Source of the DNA: Pseudomonas prosekii
GTDB lineage: Bacteria; Pseudomonadota; Gammaproteobacteria; Pseudomonadales; Pseudomonadaceae
Assembly: GCF_900105155.1 (NCBI RefSeq)
Contig: NZ_LT629762.1
Span: 5,465,501 to 5,529,500 of the forward strand
Direction: 5' to 3'
Length of the DNA: 64,000 nt
Below are positions 41,639 through 49,887 of this stretch, in pieces. Numbering within the stretch: position 1 is the first letter of the stretch; the number at the start of each line of letters is the position of its first letter. Position numbers and translations under genes: made by a program. The notes beneath the pieces are model-generated. The model made no database searches. It had not been told where the DNA came from and saw nothing but the letters and a program-made list of their open reading frames with translations.

Positions 41639-42949
41639 TTAAGCGCTGACGGTGGTTTTCGTGGCGGCAGGCAGGCTGTCGGCCTGACGCTCATCGGCAT
41701 CGCGGTACTCCAGGTACGAACGCTGGATGGCGATGTGGTCGGCGACATATTTGGCGTCGTGCCAGACGCCCCAGATAAACGACGAGCCGCGCCGCGACTG
41801 CCACGGCAGCCCGAGGAAATACACCCCGGCCTCGCTCGACACCCCGCGTTGATGCTGCGGTTTGCCGTTGGCGTCGAACGCGTCAACCTGCAGCCAGCTG
41901 TAATCGGTGGCAAAACCGGTGGCCCAGATGATCGACGTCACGCCCGCCTCGACCAGGTCGAGTTGCAGGATCGGCTTGGTCACGCACTCGGGATCGGCAA
42001 AGGTAATCCGCGCTTCCGGTTCTTCCGGCAGGTCGAGGCCATTGCGCTCGATGTAAGCGTCGGCGGCGTCCAGCAGCGCGCGGTAGTTTTCGTCGCCGCG
42101 CGCGAGGTTCTCGGACAGGTTCGGCTGGAACGTCGCGACGCTGCCATCGAACGCCTGGGTCAGGCCCACCAAGGTCATGCCGCGATGGGCGAGGCCACGG
42201 AAGTCCACGGTTTTGCCACCATGGGCGCCGCTGACGGCGATGGTCACGTGCTCACGGCCAGGTTTCATCGCCGCTTGATCCCACTCGCCGAGCACGCCCA
42301 GCCACCAGCAGAAATCACGGTTGCGGTAAGCGCGAGGAGGGCGGTCGTGGGCGCCGACCGAGAGGTAGACCTTTTTGCCGCTGCGCTGCAATTCATCGGC
42401 AATCTGCACACCGGAAGAACCGGCGCCCACCACCAGCACCGCGCCTTCCGGCAGTTGCTGCGGGTTGCGATAGTCGGCCGAGTGAAGCTGCTTGAACGGT
42501 GCGTCTTTCGGTGCAATCGGCGGGATTACCGGGCGCTGGAACGGCCCGGTCGCCGCGACTACACGATTGGCTTCGATCACGCCTTCCGAGGTTTCGATGG
42601 TGAAGCCGGGACGACCGACGTTGCGCTGGACTTTCTTCACTTCAACGCCGGTGCGAATCGGTGCGTTGAATTTTTTTGCATAGGCTTCGAAGTAATCGGC
42701 GACCCGCTCTTTCGGGGCAAAACCGTCGGGGCTGACGTCGTCAAACTCAAGCCCCGGAAAGCGATCGTGCCAGGCCGGACCGTTGGCCACCAACGAATCC
42801 CACCGCCCGGTGCGCCAGCGTTCGGCAATGCGGCTGCGTTCCAGCACCAGATGCGGCACACCGAGTTTGCTCAGGTGTTCACTCATGGCCACGCCAGCCT
42901 GACCGGCGCCGACGATCAACGTGTCTGTTTTTATTTTATCTGTGGTCAT
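41639..42949 (-). CDS. flavin-containing monooxygenase (CzcO-like)
   Basis: A 436-residue flavoprotein monooxygenase. The FAD Rossmann motif GAGQAG is near residues 15-20 and the NADPH motif GAGSSG near 180. Between them, the FKQLHSADYRNP segment matches the FMO-type fingerprint and not the Baeyer-Villiger one. It oxidises a soft nucleophile (N or S) or a ring carbon with O2. ATG 42949 is preceded by AAGGG; the longer frame to 43021 is rejected. It is first of the operon monooxygenase, RidA-like, DUF1028, M20, all leftward. Confidence 0.92.
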   Translation of the reverse strand: MTTDKIKTDTLIVGAGQAGVAMSEHLSKLGVPHLVLERSRIAERWRTGRWDSLVANGPAWHDRFPGLEFDDVSPDGFAPKERVADYFEAYAKKFNAPIRTGVEVKKVQRNVGRPGFTIETSEGVIEANRVVAATGPFQRPVIPPIAPKDAPFKQLHSADYRNPQQLPEGAVLVVGAGSSGVQIADELQRSGKKVYLSVGAHDRPPRAYRNRDFCWWLGVLGEWDQAAMKPGREHVTIAVSGAHGGKTVDFRGLAHRGMTLVGLTQAFDGSVATFQPNLSENLARGDENYRALLDAADAYIERNGLDLPEEPEARITFADPECVTKPILQLDLVEAGVTSIIWATGFATDYSWLQVDAFDANGKPQHQRGVSSEAGVYFLGLPWQSRRGSSFIWGVWHDAKYVADHIAIQRSYLEYRDADERQADSLPAATKTTVSA

Positions 42950-43118
42950 CTCAATACCCTTCGAAGTGGGAGTCAGGTCGGTTATGACCTGCCATCTCTT
43001 GGGCTCAAGACTAGGGTTCACCCTGGTATCGGTAAAATATTATTAAGCTGGGAACTGAGCATAAATAACGGATGCAGAGGGTTTGCGCGCGGCTGTGCGG
43101 CGGGTTGGTGTATCAACC

Positions 43119-43167
43119 TTTAAAGGGACAGATTTATTTTCCAGACAAATAAATCTGTCCCTTTAAA
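43119..43167. repeat. GGGACAGATTTAT palindrome (perfect)
   Basis: 21-bp perfect arms (43119-43139 and 43147-43167) around TCCAGAC. It lies between the monooxygenase gene and an exported-protein gene, and is the best copy of the family at 6650, 12441 and 25087. Confidence 0.88.
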
Positions 43168-43186
43168 CGGTCCCCTTGAACCGAAG

Positions 43187-43618
43187 CTATTTGGTTTTCC
43201 AGTGGCCGCCGCCCGATTCGCAATCGATCCGCGCCTGATCGATGTGTTCGGCGCCGTAGTAGTACGTCGTGACTTGGGCGTTGTTAGGGATGTTCAGCGA
43301 TTTGGCGTTTTTGTCTTTGCTGGTGGAGTGCGGGTTGGCCAGGGATTCCTGGGTCAGCGTGGCCACGCAAGTGGCTTGGTAACGATCGGCGCAATGCTCG
43401 ACTTTTTTCTTGGTGCTGCTGAGCATTTCCTTGCTTTCGTTGCTGCACGACCAGTCGATGGAGTTCACCGGCATGCCTTCGTACTCGTAGCAGGTATGCG
43501 ATTCGACCGCGGGCACGGAAGGGCTTTGTGATCGGGTTTGCACATCACAACCTTCAGCCATGGCAAGTGCCGGGCTGAGGCTGGCGATAAAAAACAGAAG
43601 CGGCAGTCTACTGTTCAT
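43187..43618 (-). CDS. exported cysteine-containing protein of unknown function
   Basis: A 143-residue protein with a Sec signal peptide (MNSRLPLLFFIASLSPALAMA) and six cysteines spread through the mature part, probably three disulfides in the periplasm. Segments SIDWSCSNESKEMLSSTKK and CADRYQATCVATLTQESL are notable. No family recognised. It stands alone upstream of the monooxygenase operon, on the same strand but separated by about 240 bp with the palindrome in between. Confidence 0.7.
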   Translation of the reverse strand: MNSRLPLLFFIASLSPALAMAEGCDVQTRSQSPSVPAVESHTCYEYEGMPVNSIDWSCSNESKEMLSSTKKKVEHCADRYQATCVATLTQESLANPHSTSKDKNAKSLNIPNNAQVTTYYYGAEHIDQARIDCESGGGHWKTK

Positions 43619-43742
43619 CGGGATTTCCTCCAGGGAGCGCTTTCCTCGGAGGAGGGACAGCGCTTATAGAGTTTCGAAAACAGCAGCGGGCGTGGGGTTC
43701 AATTCGTTTTGCGCAGCATCTCGCTCGACCTGCTGACACAAA

Positions 43743-43868
43743 CCCTGTGGCGAGGGGGCTTGCCCCCGTTGGGTTGCGCAGCGACCCCCAGCTTCCCCAT
43801 GAAAGAAACGGATGCCTGGATTTACGACTGCTGCGCAGCCGAACGGGGGCAAGCCCCCTCGCCACAGG
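43743..43868. repeat. long REP-based inverted repeat
   Basis: Arms of about 39 bp (CCTGTGGCGAGGGGGCTTGC and on, to TGCGCAGC) are repeated in inverse with two mismatches at 43830-43868. It extends beyond the usual REP core. Confidence 0.85.
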
Positions 43869-43891
43869 TGGTCACTATGCAGTTGTGTTGT

Positions 43892-44320
43892 TCAGCCTTT
43901 GCTTGCCGCCAGGTACGCACCCAGCCGCTGGCCCATCTCCGCGCCGAGGGCTTGCAGACCGCTCAACGGGCGGACCATTACCTCGAACTCGACAATTTTT
44001 CCGTCCTCATTGAAACGGATCATGTCGATGCCCTTCAGCTGTTTGCCACTCACGCTGGCGCTGAATTCCAGCACCACATTCAAGCCATCGGCGGTCGCCA
44101 GTTCTCGGTGGTAGGCAAAGTCCTCGAACACCCCGAACACCGTGTTCAGAATCATCGAAACCACCGCCGCGCCGGGGTAAGGCGTGTGCGCCATCGGCGA
44201 GCGAAACACCGCGTCAGGGGCGAGCAACGAGGGCAAGGCTTGCAGGTCGCCGGTGCGAATCATCGTGTGCCATTGGCTCAAGGATTGCGCGGCTTTGGGG
44301 TGCAGTTGCAGTTCAGACAT
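43892..44320 (-). CDS. SnoaL/NTF2-like fold protein
   Basis: A 142-residue protein of the NTF2-like superfamily. It starts MSELQLHPKAAQSLSQWHTM, with RTGDLQALPSLLAPDAVFRSPMA as the cone-forming helix and strand, and IDMIRFNEDGKIVEFEVMVRPLSG as the typical final sheet. Members are small enzymes (cyclases, isomerases, hydrolases) or binding proteins; the role here is unknown. AAGGACTGAAC before ATG 44320 selects the start. It diverges from the HD-domain gene at 44463. Confidence 0.88.
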   Translation of the reverse strand: MSELQLHPKAAQSLSQWHTMIRTGDLQALPSLLAPDAVFRSPMAHTPYPGAAVVSMILNTVFGVFEDFAYHRELATADGLNVVLEFSASVSGKQLKGIDMIRFNEDGKIVEFEVMVRPLSGLQALGAEMGQRLGAYLAASKG

Positions 44321-44462
44321 GTTCAGTCCTTTATTTTTGTTGTTAGATGAGCGCACAGAAGTATCGTCAAAAGCGCCGATATTGCCAGTATTGCCCACGA
44401 TCAGACGATTGTCGGGAGCGGTACTGGCCTTTGGATATGGGACCTACCTCAGGAAAACCAAG

Positions 44463-44885
44463 ATGAGCCAGACACTGGAACGCGCGATTGCAATCGCTGC
44501 GGCTGCGCATGAAGGGCAGGTCGACAAGGGCGGATCGCCTTACATTCTGCATCCGCTGAAAGTGATGCTGCGGGTGAGCACCCTGGAGGAACGTATCGTC
44601 GCCGTGCTCCACGACGTGGTCGAAGACACCGGCATCAGCCTCGAAGCGTTGCGTCAGGAAGGGTTCAGCGAAGCGGTGCTGGAAGCGATCCAGTCTGTCA
44701 CCAAAATACCAGGCGAAACCTATGAAGCCTTCGTCGAACGCGCGGCGCTGAACCCGATCGGCCGAGTGGTCAAACTCGCTGACCTGGAAGAAAACAGCGA
44801 CCTGTCACGAATCGCCCAACCTTCGTGGGACGATCTGGAACGCGTCGAGAAATATCGCCGCGCGATAGGCGTGTTGCGTTCGTAA
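44463..44885 (+). CDS. HD-domain phosphohydrolase, small (p)ppGpp-hydrolase-like
   Basis: A 140-residue HD-domain protein. KGGSPYILHPLKVMLRV, then VLHDVVEDTGISLEALRQEGF (the HD doublet), and VVKLADLEENSDLSRI at the end match the hydrolase domain of SpoT/Mesh1-type enzymes that remove pyrophosphate from (p)ppGpp or related nucleotides. There is no synthetase domain, so it is at most a hydrolase. CAGGAAA upstream supports ATG 44463. The divergent neighbour is an NTF2-like protein with no obvious link. Confidence 0.88.
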   Translation: MSQTLERAIAIAAAAHEGQVDKGGSPYILHPLKVMLRVSTLEERIVAVLHDVVEDTGISLEALRQEGFSEAVLEAIQSVTKIPGETYEAFVERAALNPIGRVVKLADLEENSDLSRIAQPSWDDLERVEKYRRAIGVLRS

Positions 44886-45217
44886 GCCCCACGCTCCAAC
44901 CCCGACCTTTTATCAATCCTGCGCAGATGTGCAGCAGCCCAAAACATGGGACCGCTGCGCGCTCCAACGCGAGCAAGCTCGCTCGCCACAGGTGCGAGGT
45001 TGAGGCTTGAGATTTGTGGTGTTGGGGGTGGCGCTTTCGCGAGCAGGCTCGCTCCTACAGGGGTTATCGGTAATGCATGAATCTTGGCCACATACCGATC
45101 AAAAGTAGGAGTGAGCCTGCTCGCGATCAACGATAACGCAGCTCCCCAGCCAAACCACAGGGGGCGGTGGTTGGCTAATGGCGGGGCAGGGTGCGGAGGT
45201 GTAACCCTAACTCCAAC
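44886..45217. other. non-coding stretch with REP pair
   Basis: No gene. It contains REP-type sequences including the pair at 45038-45126. Confidence 0.6.
45038..45126. repeat. paired REP elements
   Basis: TCGCGAGCAGGCTCGCTCCT at 45038 on and its near-complement at 45105-45126, plus a third partial copy (GAGCAAGCTCGCTCGCCACA) near 44973. Confidence 0.85.
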
Positions 45218-48200
45218 TCAATAAACATCGCGCAAATAGCGCTTCTGCTCGCTCATCTGCCGCCAGTAATCCGCGGCATTTTCCGCACTTAACCCACCGT
45301 GCTCCTGCGCCACCTCGCGCAGCACCCGGTCGACATCCTTGGCCATCTGACTCGCGTCGCCGCAGACATACAGCTGGGCGCCGTCCTGCAGCCAGCGCCA
45401 CAATTCGGCGCCGTGTTCTCTGATTCGGTCCTGCACGTAAATCTTCTGTGGCTGATCGCGGGAGAAGGCCAGGCTCAGTTGCGTCAGCAGGCCGTCGTGC
45501 TGCATGCCTTGCAATTCTTCGCGGTAGTAAAAATCGCTGGCAGCGTGTTGTTCGCCGAAGAACAGCCAGTTGCGACCCTGATCGCCACGGGCGCGACGTT
45601 CTTGCAGGAAGCCACGAAACGGCGCCACGCCGGTGCCGGGGCCGATCATGATCATCGGCACGTTGCCGTCGCCGGGTGCGCGAAAGTGCCGGGTTGGCTG
45701 CACGAACACCGGGACTTCGCCGCTGGCCACGCGGTCGGCGAGGAAGGTTGACGACACGCCTTTGCGTTTGCCATAGCGCACCGCTGCCACGGTCAAATGC
45801 ACTTCCTCGGGATGCGCCTTGGCGCTGGAAGAAATGGAATACAACCGTGGTTGCAGACGTTTCAGCGCGCCCAACAGCTCAGTCGCCGAGCACTCAATCG
45901 GAAACGCCTGCAGCACGTCCGCCAATTGCCGGCCCCAGAGCCAGTCCTTCAATTCCTCTCTGCGCTCACAGCTCAGCAACTGTTTCAGCTGTGGATTGGC
46001 GCTGCGCTCGGCGATGAACGTCAGGGTTTCGCGATTCGGCCGGGCAATCTCAAAGTGCTCGGTGAGCGCCTGGCGCAGTCCGATATCGCCGAGTTTGTCG
46101 ACAGTCACGCAGGTATCCGCGCCAAGCCGCGTGAGCGTGAGCACTTCGTCGACCAGTTCCGGACAGTTGCGCGGCCACACGCCCAAGGCATCGCCGGCCT
46201 CGTAGCGCAATCCGGAATCGGCCAGATCCAGCGAAAACATCCGCGTTTCCTTATGCCGGCTCTGCTGATTCAAGTGCAGATTATTCAGCAGCCGCGAAGC
46301 GTAAGGATTGCTTTTGCCGGGCGCTTCAATCGGGCTCTTGGCGACACCGGCGCTCAACGCCTGCGCCGGTTTCAGCAATTGATGAAACTGCTTCAGCCAG
46401 GCCTGCGCGCGTTCTTCAAACTCGGTATCGCAATCGACCCGATCCAGCAGCCGCGTGGCGCCCAGTTCCTGCAGGCGTTGATCGAGTTGTTTGCCGTGGT
46501 GGCAGAACTGCTCGTAGTTCGGATCGCCCAGCGCCAGCACGGCGAAACGCAGCGATTCCAGACGCGTTTCGGCGCGGCTCAAGGTGTGCCAGAAACCCTC
46601 GCCATTGTCCGGCGGATCGCCGTCACCGAAAGTGCTGCTGATCAGCGCCAACGTCTGCGTGTCCGCCAGTTTGCTCGCCGGGAAATCGGCCATCGCGCTC
46701 AATTCCACGGCGATGCCTTCTTCGCGCAACCGCGCGGCAAAACGCTGCGCCAATGCTTCGGCGTTACCGGTTTGCGAGGCCCACAACATCGTCACCGTCG
46801 GCCGGTTATCGTCGGCCAGCACACTCGTCGCCACGGCACTTTGCACCCGGCTGAACAAGCCGCCGAGCAAGCCGTCCAGCCATAACCGCGTGCCCTCGGC
46901 CATCGGCGCGTTGGCGGGCAGGGCAGGGACACCAGCGGCCTGGCGCCCGGCAGTCGATTGCAGGCCGCTGATAAAACCGGCGAGGTAGGTGCGTTCACTG
47001 TCGTTCAGTTGTGGCGAAGGCTGGCGGCTGATGCCGGCGAGCTCGGCAAAAGCCTCGATGCACGGCATGGGCAGTTCCTCAGTTGCACCGGCAAGGTCAA
47101 TGTCGGCAGGCGTCGCGACATGCAGAAACTGGTGCTCGATCAGTTCGACGCGCTGCAGCGCGACCGCGCAGAACTTGAATTCCGGCTGCAGCGAAATCGG
47201 GTCGACGGCATCGTTGGTCACCGCGTTGATCGCCAGGTTTTCGCCAAACACATCGTTCCAGTGAAACGGCGCAAAACAGTTGCCCTGACGCACCCGGTCC
47301 GTGACCACCGCCGGCAACACCGCACGGCCACGCAACGAACGAATCTCGAGGTGATCCTTGTCCTTGATCCCAAGGCTGGCGGCGTCTTCCGGGTGGATTT
47401 CAACGAAAGGCCCCGGATTCAGTTTGTTCAGCGTCGCGACTTTGCCGGTCTTCGTCAGCGTGTGCCACTGGTGCTGCAGGCGCCCGGTATTCAGCACAAA
47501 CGGGAACTGCTCATTGGGCATTTCTGCCGGCGACAAGTGAGGTCGGGCGAAGAAAATCCCCTTGCCGCGCTCAGTGGCAAATACGATGGCCGGGCGACTG
47601 CCGTCGTCATCAATCTTCAGCTGCTGACTCACGCCATCGTTCAGATAACGAATCGGATTACGCAACGCAGCCGCGTCGGCGGCGCACGGCCATTGCACTG
47701 GGCTCTCTCGCAAACGCGCATAACTCGCGCCGCGAATGTCATACCCGGTCTTCGGGTTCCAGGCGCGTTTGATCTCTTCAAATACCTGCGACGCCGAGCT
47801 GTAACTGAAGGCCTCGGCGAAGCCCATGGCGCACGCGACTTTGGCGATGATTTGCCAGTCGGGCATTGATTCGCCAGGCGCATCCACGGCTTTTTGCATC
47901 AGCGTCAGGTTGCGCTCGGAGTTGATCATCACGCCTTCGGCCTCGGCCCACAGCGCGCCGGGCAGCAAAATGTCGGCGTAGCGATTGGTCTCGGTGTCGA
48001 GAAAAGCATCCTGGGTGATCACCAGTTCGGCGTTCTGCAAACCTTCGATGACGGTCTGGCGATTCGGCGCCGAGGCGACCGGGTTGGTGCAGATGATCCA
48101 GCACGCCTTGATCTGTCCGGCGCGCATCTGTTCGAACATCGCCACTGTGCCGCCACTCACCGTGCGCGGCAGGCTATCGCGAGGGATTTGCCACAAGTCT

Positions 48201-49294
48201 TCAATAAATGCGCGATCGGCTTCGACCAGCACCGAACGCTGACCAGGCAAGCCCGGGCCCATGTAGCCCATCTCGCGGCCGCCCATGGCATTGGGTTGTC
48301 CGGTCAGGGAAAACGGCCCGCTGCCCGGCCGGCAAATGGCGCCGGTGGCCAGGTGCAAATTGCACAGCGCGTTGGTGTTCCAGGTGCCGTGGGTGCTCTG
48401 ATTGAGGCCCATGGTCCAGCAACTCATCCACTCGGCTGCCGCGCCGATCCATTCAGCGGCCTGACGAATATCGGCTTCGCGCAGGCCGGTAATCTCGGCG
48501 ACGGCGCTCGGCGAATAGTCTTCGAGGAACGCCGGCAGCGCTTCCCAACCTTCGGTAAAGGACGCGATAAAGTCCGGGTCGGTGTGGCCGTTTTTCACCA
48601 GCAGATGCAGCAAACCATTGAGCAACGCGAGGTCGGTGCCAGGTTTGATGTGCAGGAACAAACCGGCCTTGTCTGCGGTGGCGTTGCGCCGCGGGTCAAC
48701 CACGATCAACTTCGCCCCCGCCTTGACCCGATCCATCATGCGCAGGAACAGAATCGGGTGACAGTCGGCCATGTTCGCGCCGATCACCAGGAACACCTCG
48801 GCGTGGTCGAAATCCTCATAAGAACCCGGCGGCCCGTCGGAACCGAGCGAGAGTTTGTAGCCGCTGCCAGCGCTGGCCATGCACAGCCGCGAGTTGGATT
48901 CGATGTTGTGAGTGCGCACGAAACCCTTGGCCAACTTGTTGATCAGGTATTGCGCTTCCAGCGACATTTGCCCCGAGACATAAAACGCCAGCGCGTCCGG
49001 ACCGTGGCGATCCAGCAGATTGCGCAGGCGGCTGGCGGTTTCGTTGATCGCTTCATCGATGCCAATCTGCACCGGATCGCGACTGCGCTCCTGGCGCAAA
49101 AAGGCGTTTTCCATGCGTCCCGATTCGGCAATCGCCTGGCCGCAGGTCGTGCCTTTGGTGCAGATCCGCCCGAAATTGCTGGGATGGGTTTTATCACCGG
49201 TGACCTTGACCACCCGGTTGCTTTCGACCTGCATGACGATGCCGCAACCCACGCCACAATAGGGACATACGCTGCGTACGCTGGTGTGTGCCAT
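45218..49294 (-). CDS. nasA: assimilatory nitrate reductase fused to CysJ-like flavoprotein reductase
   Basis: A 1358-residue fused enzyme. Residues about 1-820 are a molybdopterin oxidoreductase with an N-terminal [4Fe-4S] site (Cys10, Cys13, Cys17, Cys45) and bis-MGD binding regions, reducing nitrate to nitrite. After a linker, a flavodoxin-like FMN domain (WASQTGNAEAL near 833) and an FAD/NADPH reductase domain (RLYSISSSAKAHPEEVHLTV; IMIGPGTGVAPFRGFL) follow, ending DVY as in CysJ. The fusion lets NADPH feed the nitrate site directly. ATG 49294 has GAGGGAC upstream. It diverges from nirBD, with an ANTAR-type leader and terminator ahead of the start codon. Confidence 0.95.
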   Translation of the reverse strand: MAHTSVRSVCPYCGVGCGIVMQVESNRVVKVTGDKTHPSNFGRICTKGTTCGQAIAESGRMENAFLRQERSRDPVQIGIDEAINETASRLRNLLDRHGPDALAFYVSGQMSLEAQYLINKLAKGFVRTHNIESNSRLCMASAGSGYKLSLGSDGPPGSYEDFDHAEVFLVIGANMADCHPILFLRMMDRVKAGAKLIVVDPRRNATADKAGLFLHIKPGTDLALLNGLLHLLVKNGHTDPDFIASFTEGWEALPAFLEDYSPSAVAEITGLREADIRQAAEWIGAAAEWMSCWTMGLNQSTHGTWNTNALCNLHLATGAICRPGSGPFSLTGQPNAMGGREMGYMGPGLPGQRSVLVEADRAFIEDLWQIPRDSLPRTVSGGTVAMFEQMRAGQIKACWIICTNPVASAPNRQTVIEGLQNAELVITQDAFLDTETNRYADILLPGALWAEAEGVMINSERNLTLMQKAVDAPGESMPDWQIIAKVACAMGFAEAFSYSSASQVFEEIKRAWNPKTGYDIRGASYARLRESPVQWPCAADAAALRNPIRYLNDGVSQQLKIDDDGSRPAIVFATERGKGIFFARPHLSPAEMPNEQFPFVLNTGRLQHQWHTLTKTGKVATLNKLNPGPFVEIHPEDAASLGIKDKDHLEIRSLRGRAVLPAVVTDRVRQGNCFAPFHWNDVFGENLAINAVTNDAVDPISLQPEFKFCAVALQRVELIEHQFLHVATPADIDLAGATEELPMPCIEAFAELAGISRQPSPQLNDSERTYLAGFISGLQSTAGRQAAGVPALPANAPMAEGTRLWLDGLLGGLFSRVQSAVATSVLADDNRPTVTMLWASQTGNAEALAQRFAARLREEGIAVELSAMADFPASKLADTQTLALISSTFGDGDPPDNGEGFWHTLSRAETRLESLRFAVLALGDPNYEQFCHHGKQLDQRLQELGATRLLDRVDCDTEFEERAQAWLKQFHQLLKPAQALSAGVAKSPIEAPGKSNPYASRLLNNLHLNQQSRHKETRMFSLDLADSGLRYEAGDALGVWPRNCPELVDEVLTLTRLGADTCVTVDKLGDIGLRQALTEHFEIARPNRETLTFIAERSANPQLKQLLSCERREELKDWLWGRQLADVLQAFPIECSATELLGALKRLQPRLYSISSSAKAHPEEVHLTVAAVRYGKRKGVSSTFLADRVASGEVPVFVQPTRHFRAPGDGNVPMIMIGPGTGVAPFRGFLQERRARGDQGRNWLFFGEQHAASDFYYREELQGMQHDGLLTQLSLAFSRDQPQKIYVQDRIREHGAELWRWLQDGAQLYVCGDASQMAKDVDRVLREVAQEHGGLSAENAADYWRQMSEQKRYLRDVY

Positions 49295-49339
49295 CTTCGT
49301 CCCTCGATCCGTTACTTGCTTTTTGCCCGGCGCCAAAAC

Positions 49340-49390
49340 AAAAAAAACGCCATGTGACCCTCCGTTATGCAAACGGGAGTTACACGGCGT
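49340..49390 (-). terminator. leader terminator of nasA
   Basis: On the minus strand, ACGCC.TGT.A stem sequences pair with the complement ACATGGCGT around the CTCCCGTTTGCATAACGGAG hairpin, followed by eight T residues, 46 bp before the nasA start. Its 5' arm overlaps the second hexaloop hairpin (49384-49399). Confidence 0.8.
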
Positions 49391-49422
49391 CTTTGTCGTA
49401 GGTGGGCAATCAGCGTTGACTG
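49384..49422 (-). promoter_or_regulatory. dual hexaloop (ANTAR-target) element, nasA leader
   Basis: P1 at 49407-49422: CAGTC-AACGCT-GATTG on the minus strand, with A at loop position 1 and G at 4. P2 at 49384-49399: ACGAC-AAAGAC-GCCGT, also A1 and G4, with one mismatched pair. The 7-base linker and overlap with the terminator match the antitermination motif recognised by NasR/NasT-type ANTAR proteins. Confidence 0.75.
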
Positions 49423-49436
49423 CTTTGAGGTGTTAC

Positions 49437-49453
49437 TAGCAAGTCACGCGCCA
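49437..49453 (-). promoter_or_regulatory. sigma-54-type promoter of nasA
   Basis: Minus strand TGGCGC-GTGAC-TTGCTA: GG and GC elements separated by exactly 10 bases. The predicted transcript start falls about 5 bases before hairpin P1, as expected for an antitermination leader. Confidence 0.75.
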
Positions 49454-49562
49454 TAACCGATGATCAGTATTCAACGCCGGTAAATCAGCGGGTCGGGGCT
49501 GAACGCGCGGCTATTCGCAGCGCTGACTCAAGCTGTAATCGATGCACTTTTTTATAGCGCCG

Positions 49563-49581
49563 TGCACCAGTCGGATGCGCA
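49563..49581. promoter_or_regulatory. possible NtrC-type enhancer
   Basis: TGCACCAGTCGGATGCGCA, a partial dyad close to NtrC binding sequences, placed between the two divergent sigma-54-type promoters. Weak match. Confidence 0.3.
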
Positions 49582-49655
49582 ATCGTCGCCGCCCAGCGTC
49601 GATGGCAATCGCAATAAATCGCCGAGTCGCCCGGTTTCAAGGGGGGGCGCGGCGA

Positions 49656-49672
49656 TTGGCACAAACGCTGCA
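49656..49672 (+). promoter_or_regulatory. sigma-54-type promoter of nirB
   Basis: TTGGCACAAACGCTGCA: GG and GC with N10 between (49658-49659 and 49670-49671). The start would be near 49683, so the leader before the first hairpin is about 85 nt. Confidence 0.65.
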
Positions 49673-49767
49673 AGTCGTCAGGCAAACCCATTGCGAATAC
49701 GCGTTGGGTCGCCCCCTCGGTCAACGACGATCGAATGGCCAACTGGTCGTGGGCAACATCGGTGGAG

Positions 49768-49819
49768 CAGGCATAGATGCCTGATCACAACACCGCAAAA
49801 GAACAGGCAAAGACGCCTG
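49768..49819 (+). promoter_or_regulatory. dual hexaloop (ANTAR-target) element, nirB leader
   Basis: P1 at 49768-49783: CAGGC-ATAGAT-GCCTG. P2 at 49804-49819: CAGGC-AAAGAC-GCCTG. Both have perfect 5-bp stems and loops with A1 and G4. A 20-nt linker separates them, and P2's 3' strand is the 5' arm of the terminator at 49813. Confidence 0.85.
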
Positions 49820-49848
49820 GAACCGCAAGGTTTCAGGCGTTTTTTTTT
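49813..49848 (+). terminator. leader terminator of nirB
   Basis: A 12-bp stem (ACGCCTGGAACC / complement with one G-U) around a GCAA tetraloop, then eight T residues, 39 bp before the nirB ATG. Forming hairpin P2 would block it. Confidence 0.92.
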
Positions 49849-49887
49849 GCTTTTTGAACCGTGATTGGCCGTGCAAGGGTGCTTCTT

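Noticed and set aside
49485..49742. Frames inside the nasA/nirB region
   Set aside because: They overlap promoter and leader elements that explain the conservation pattern better.
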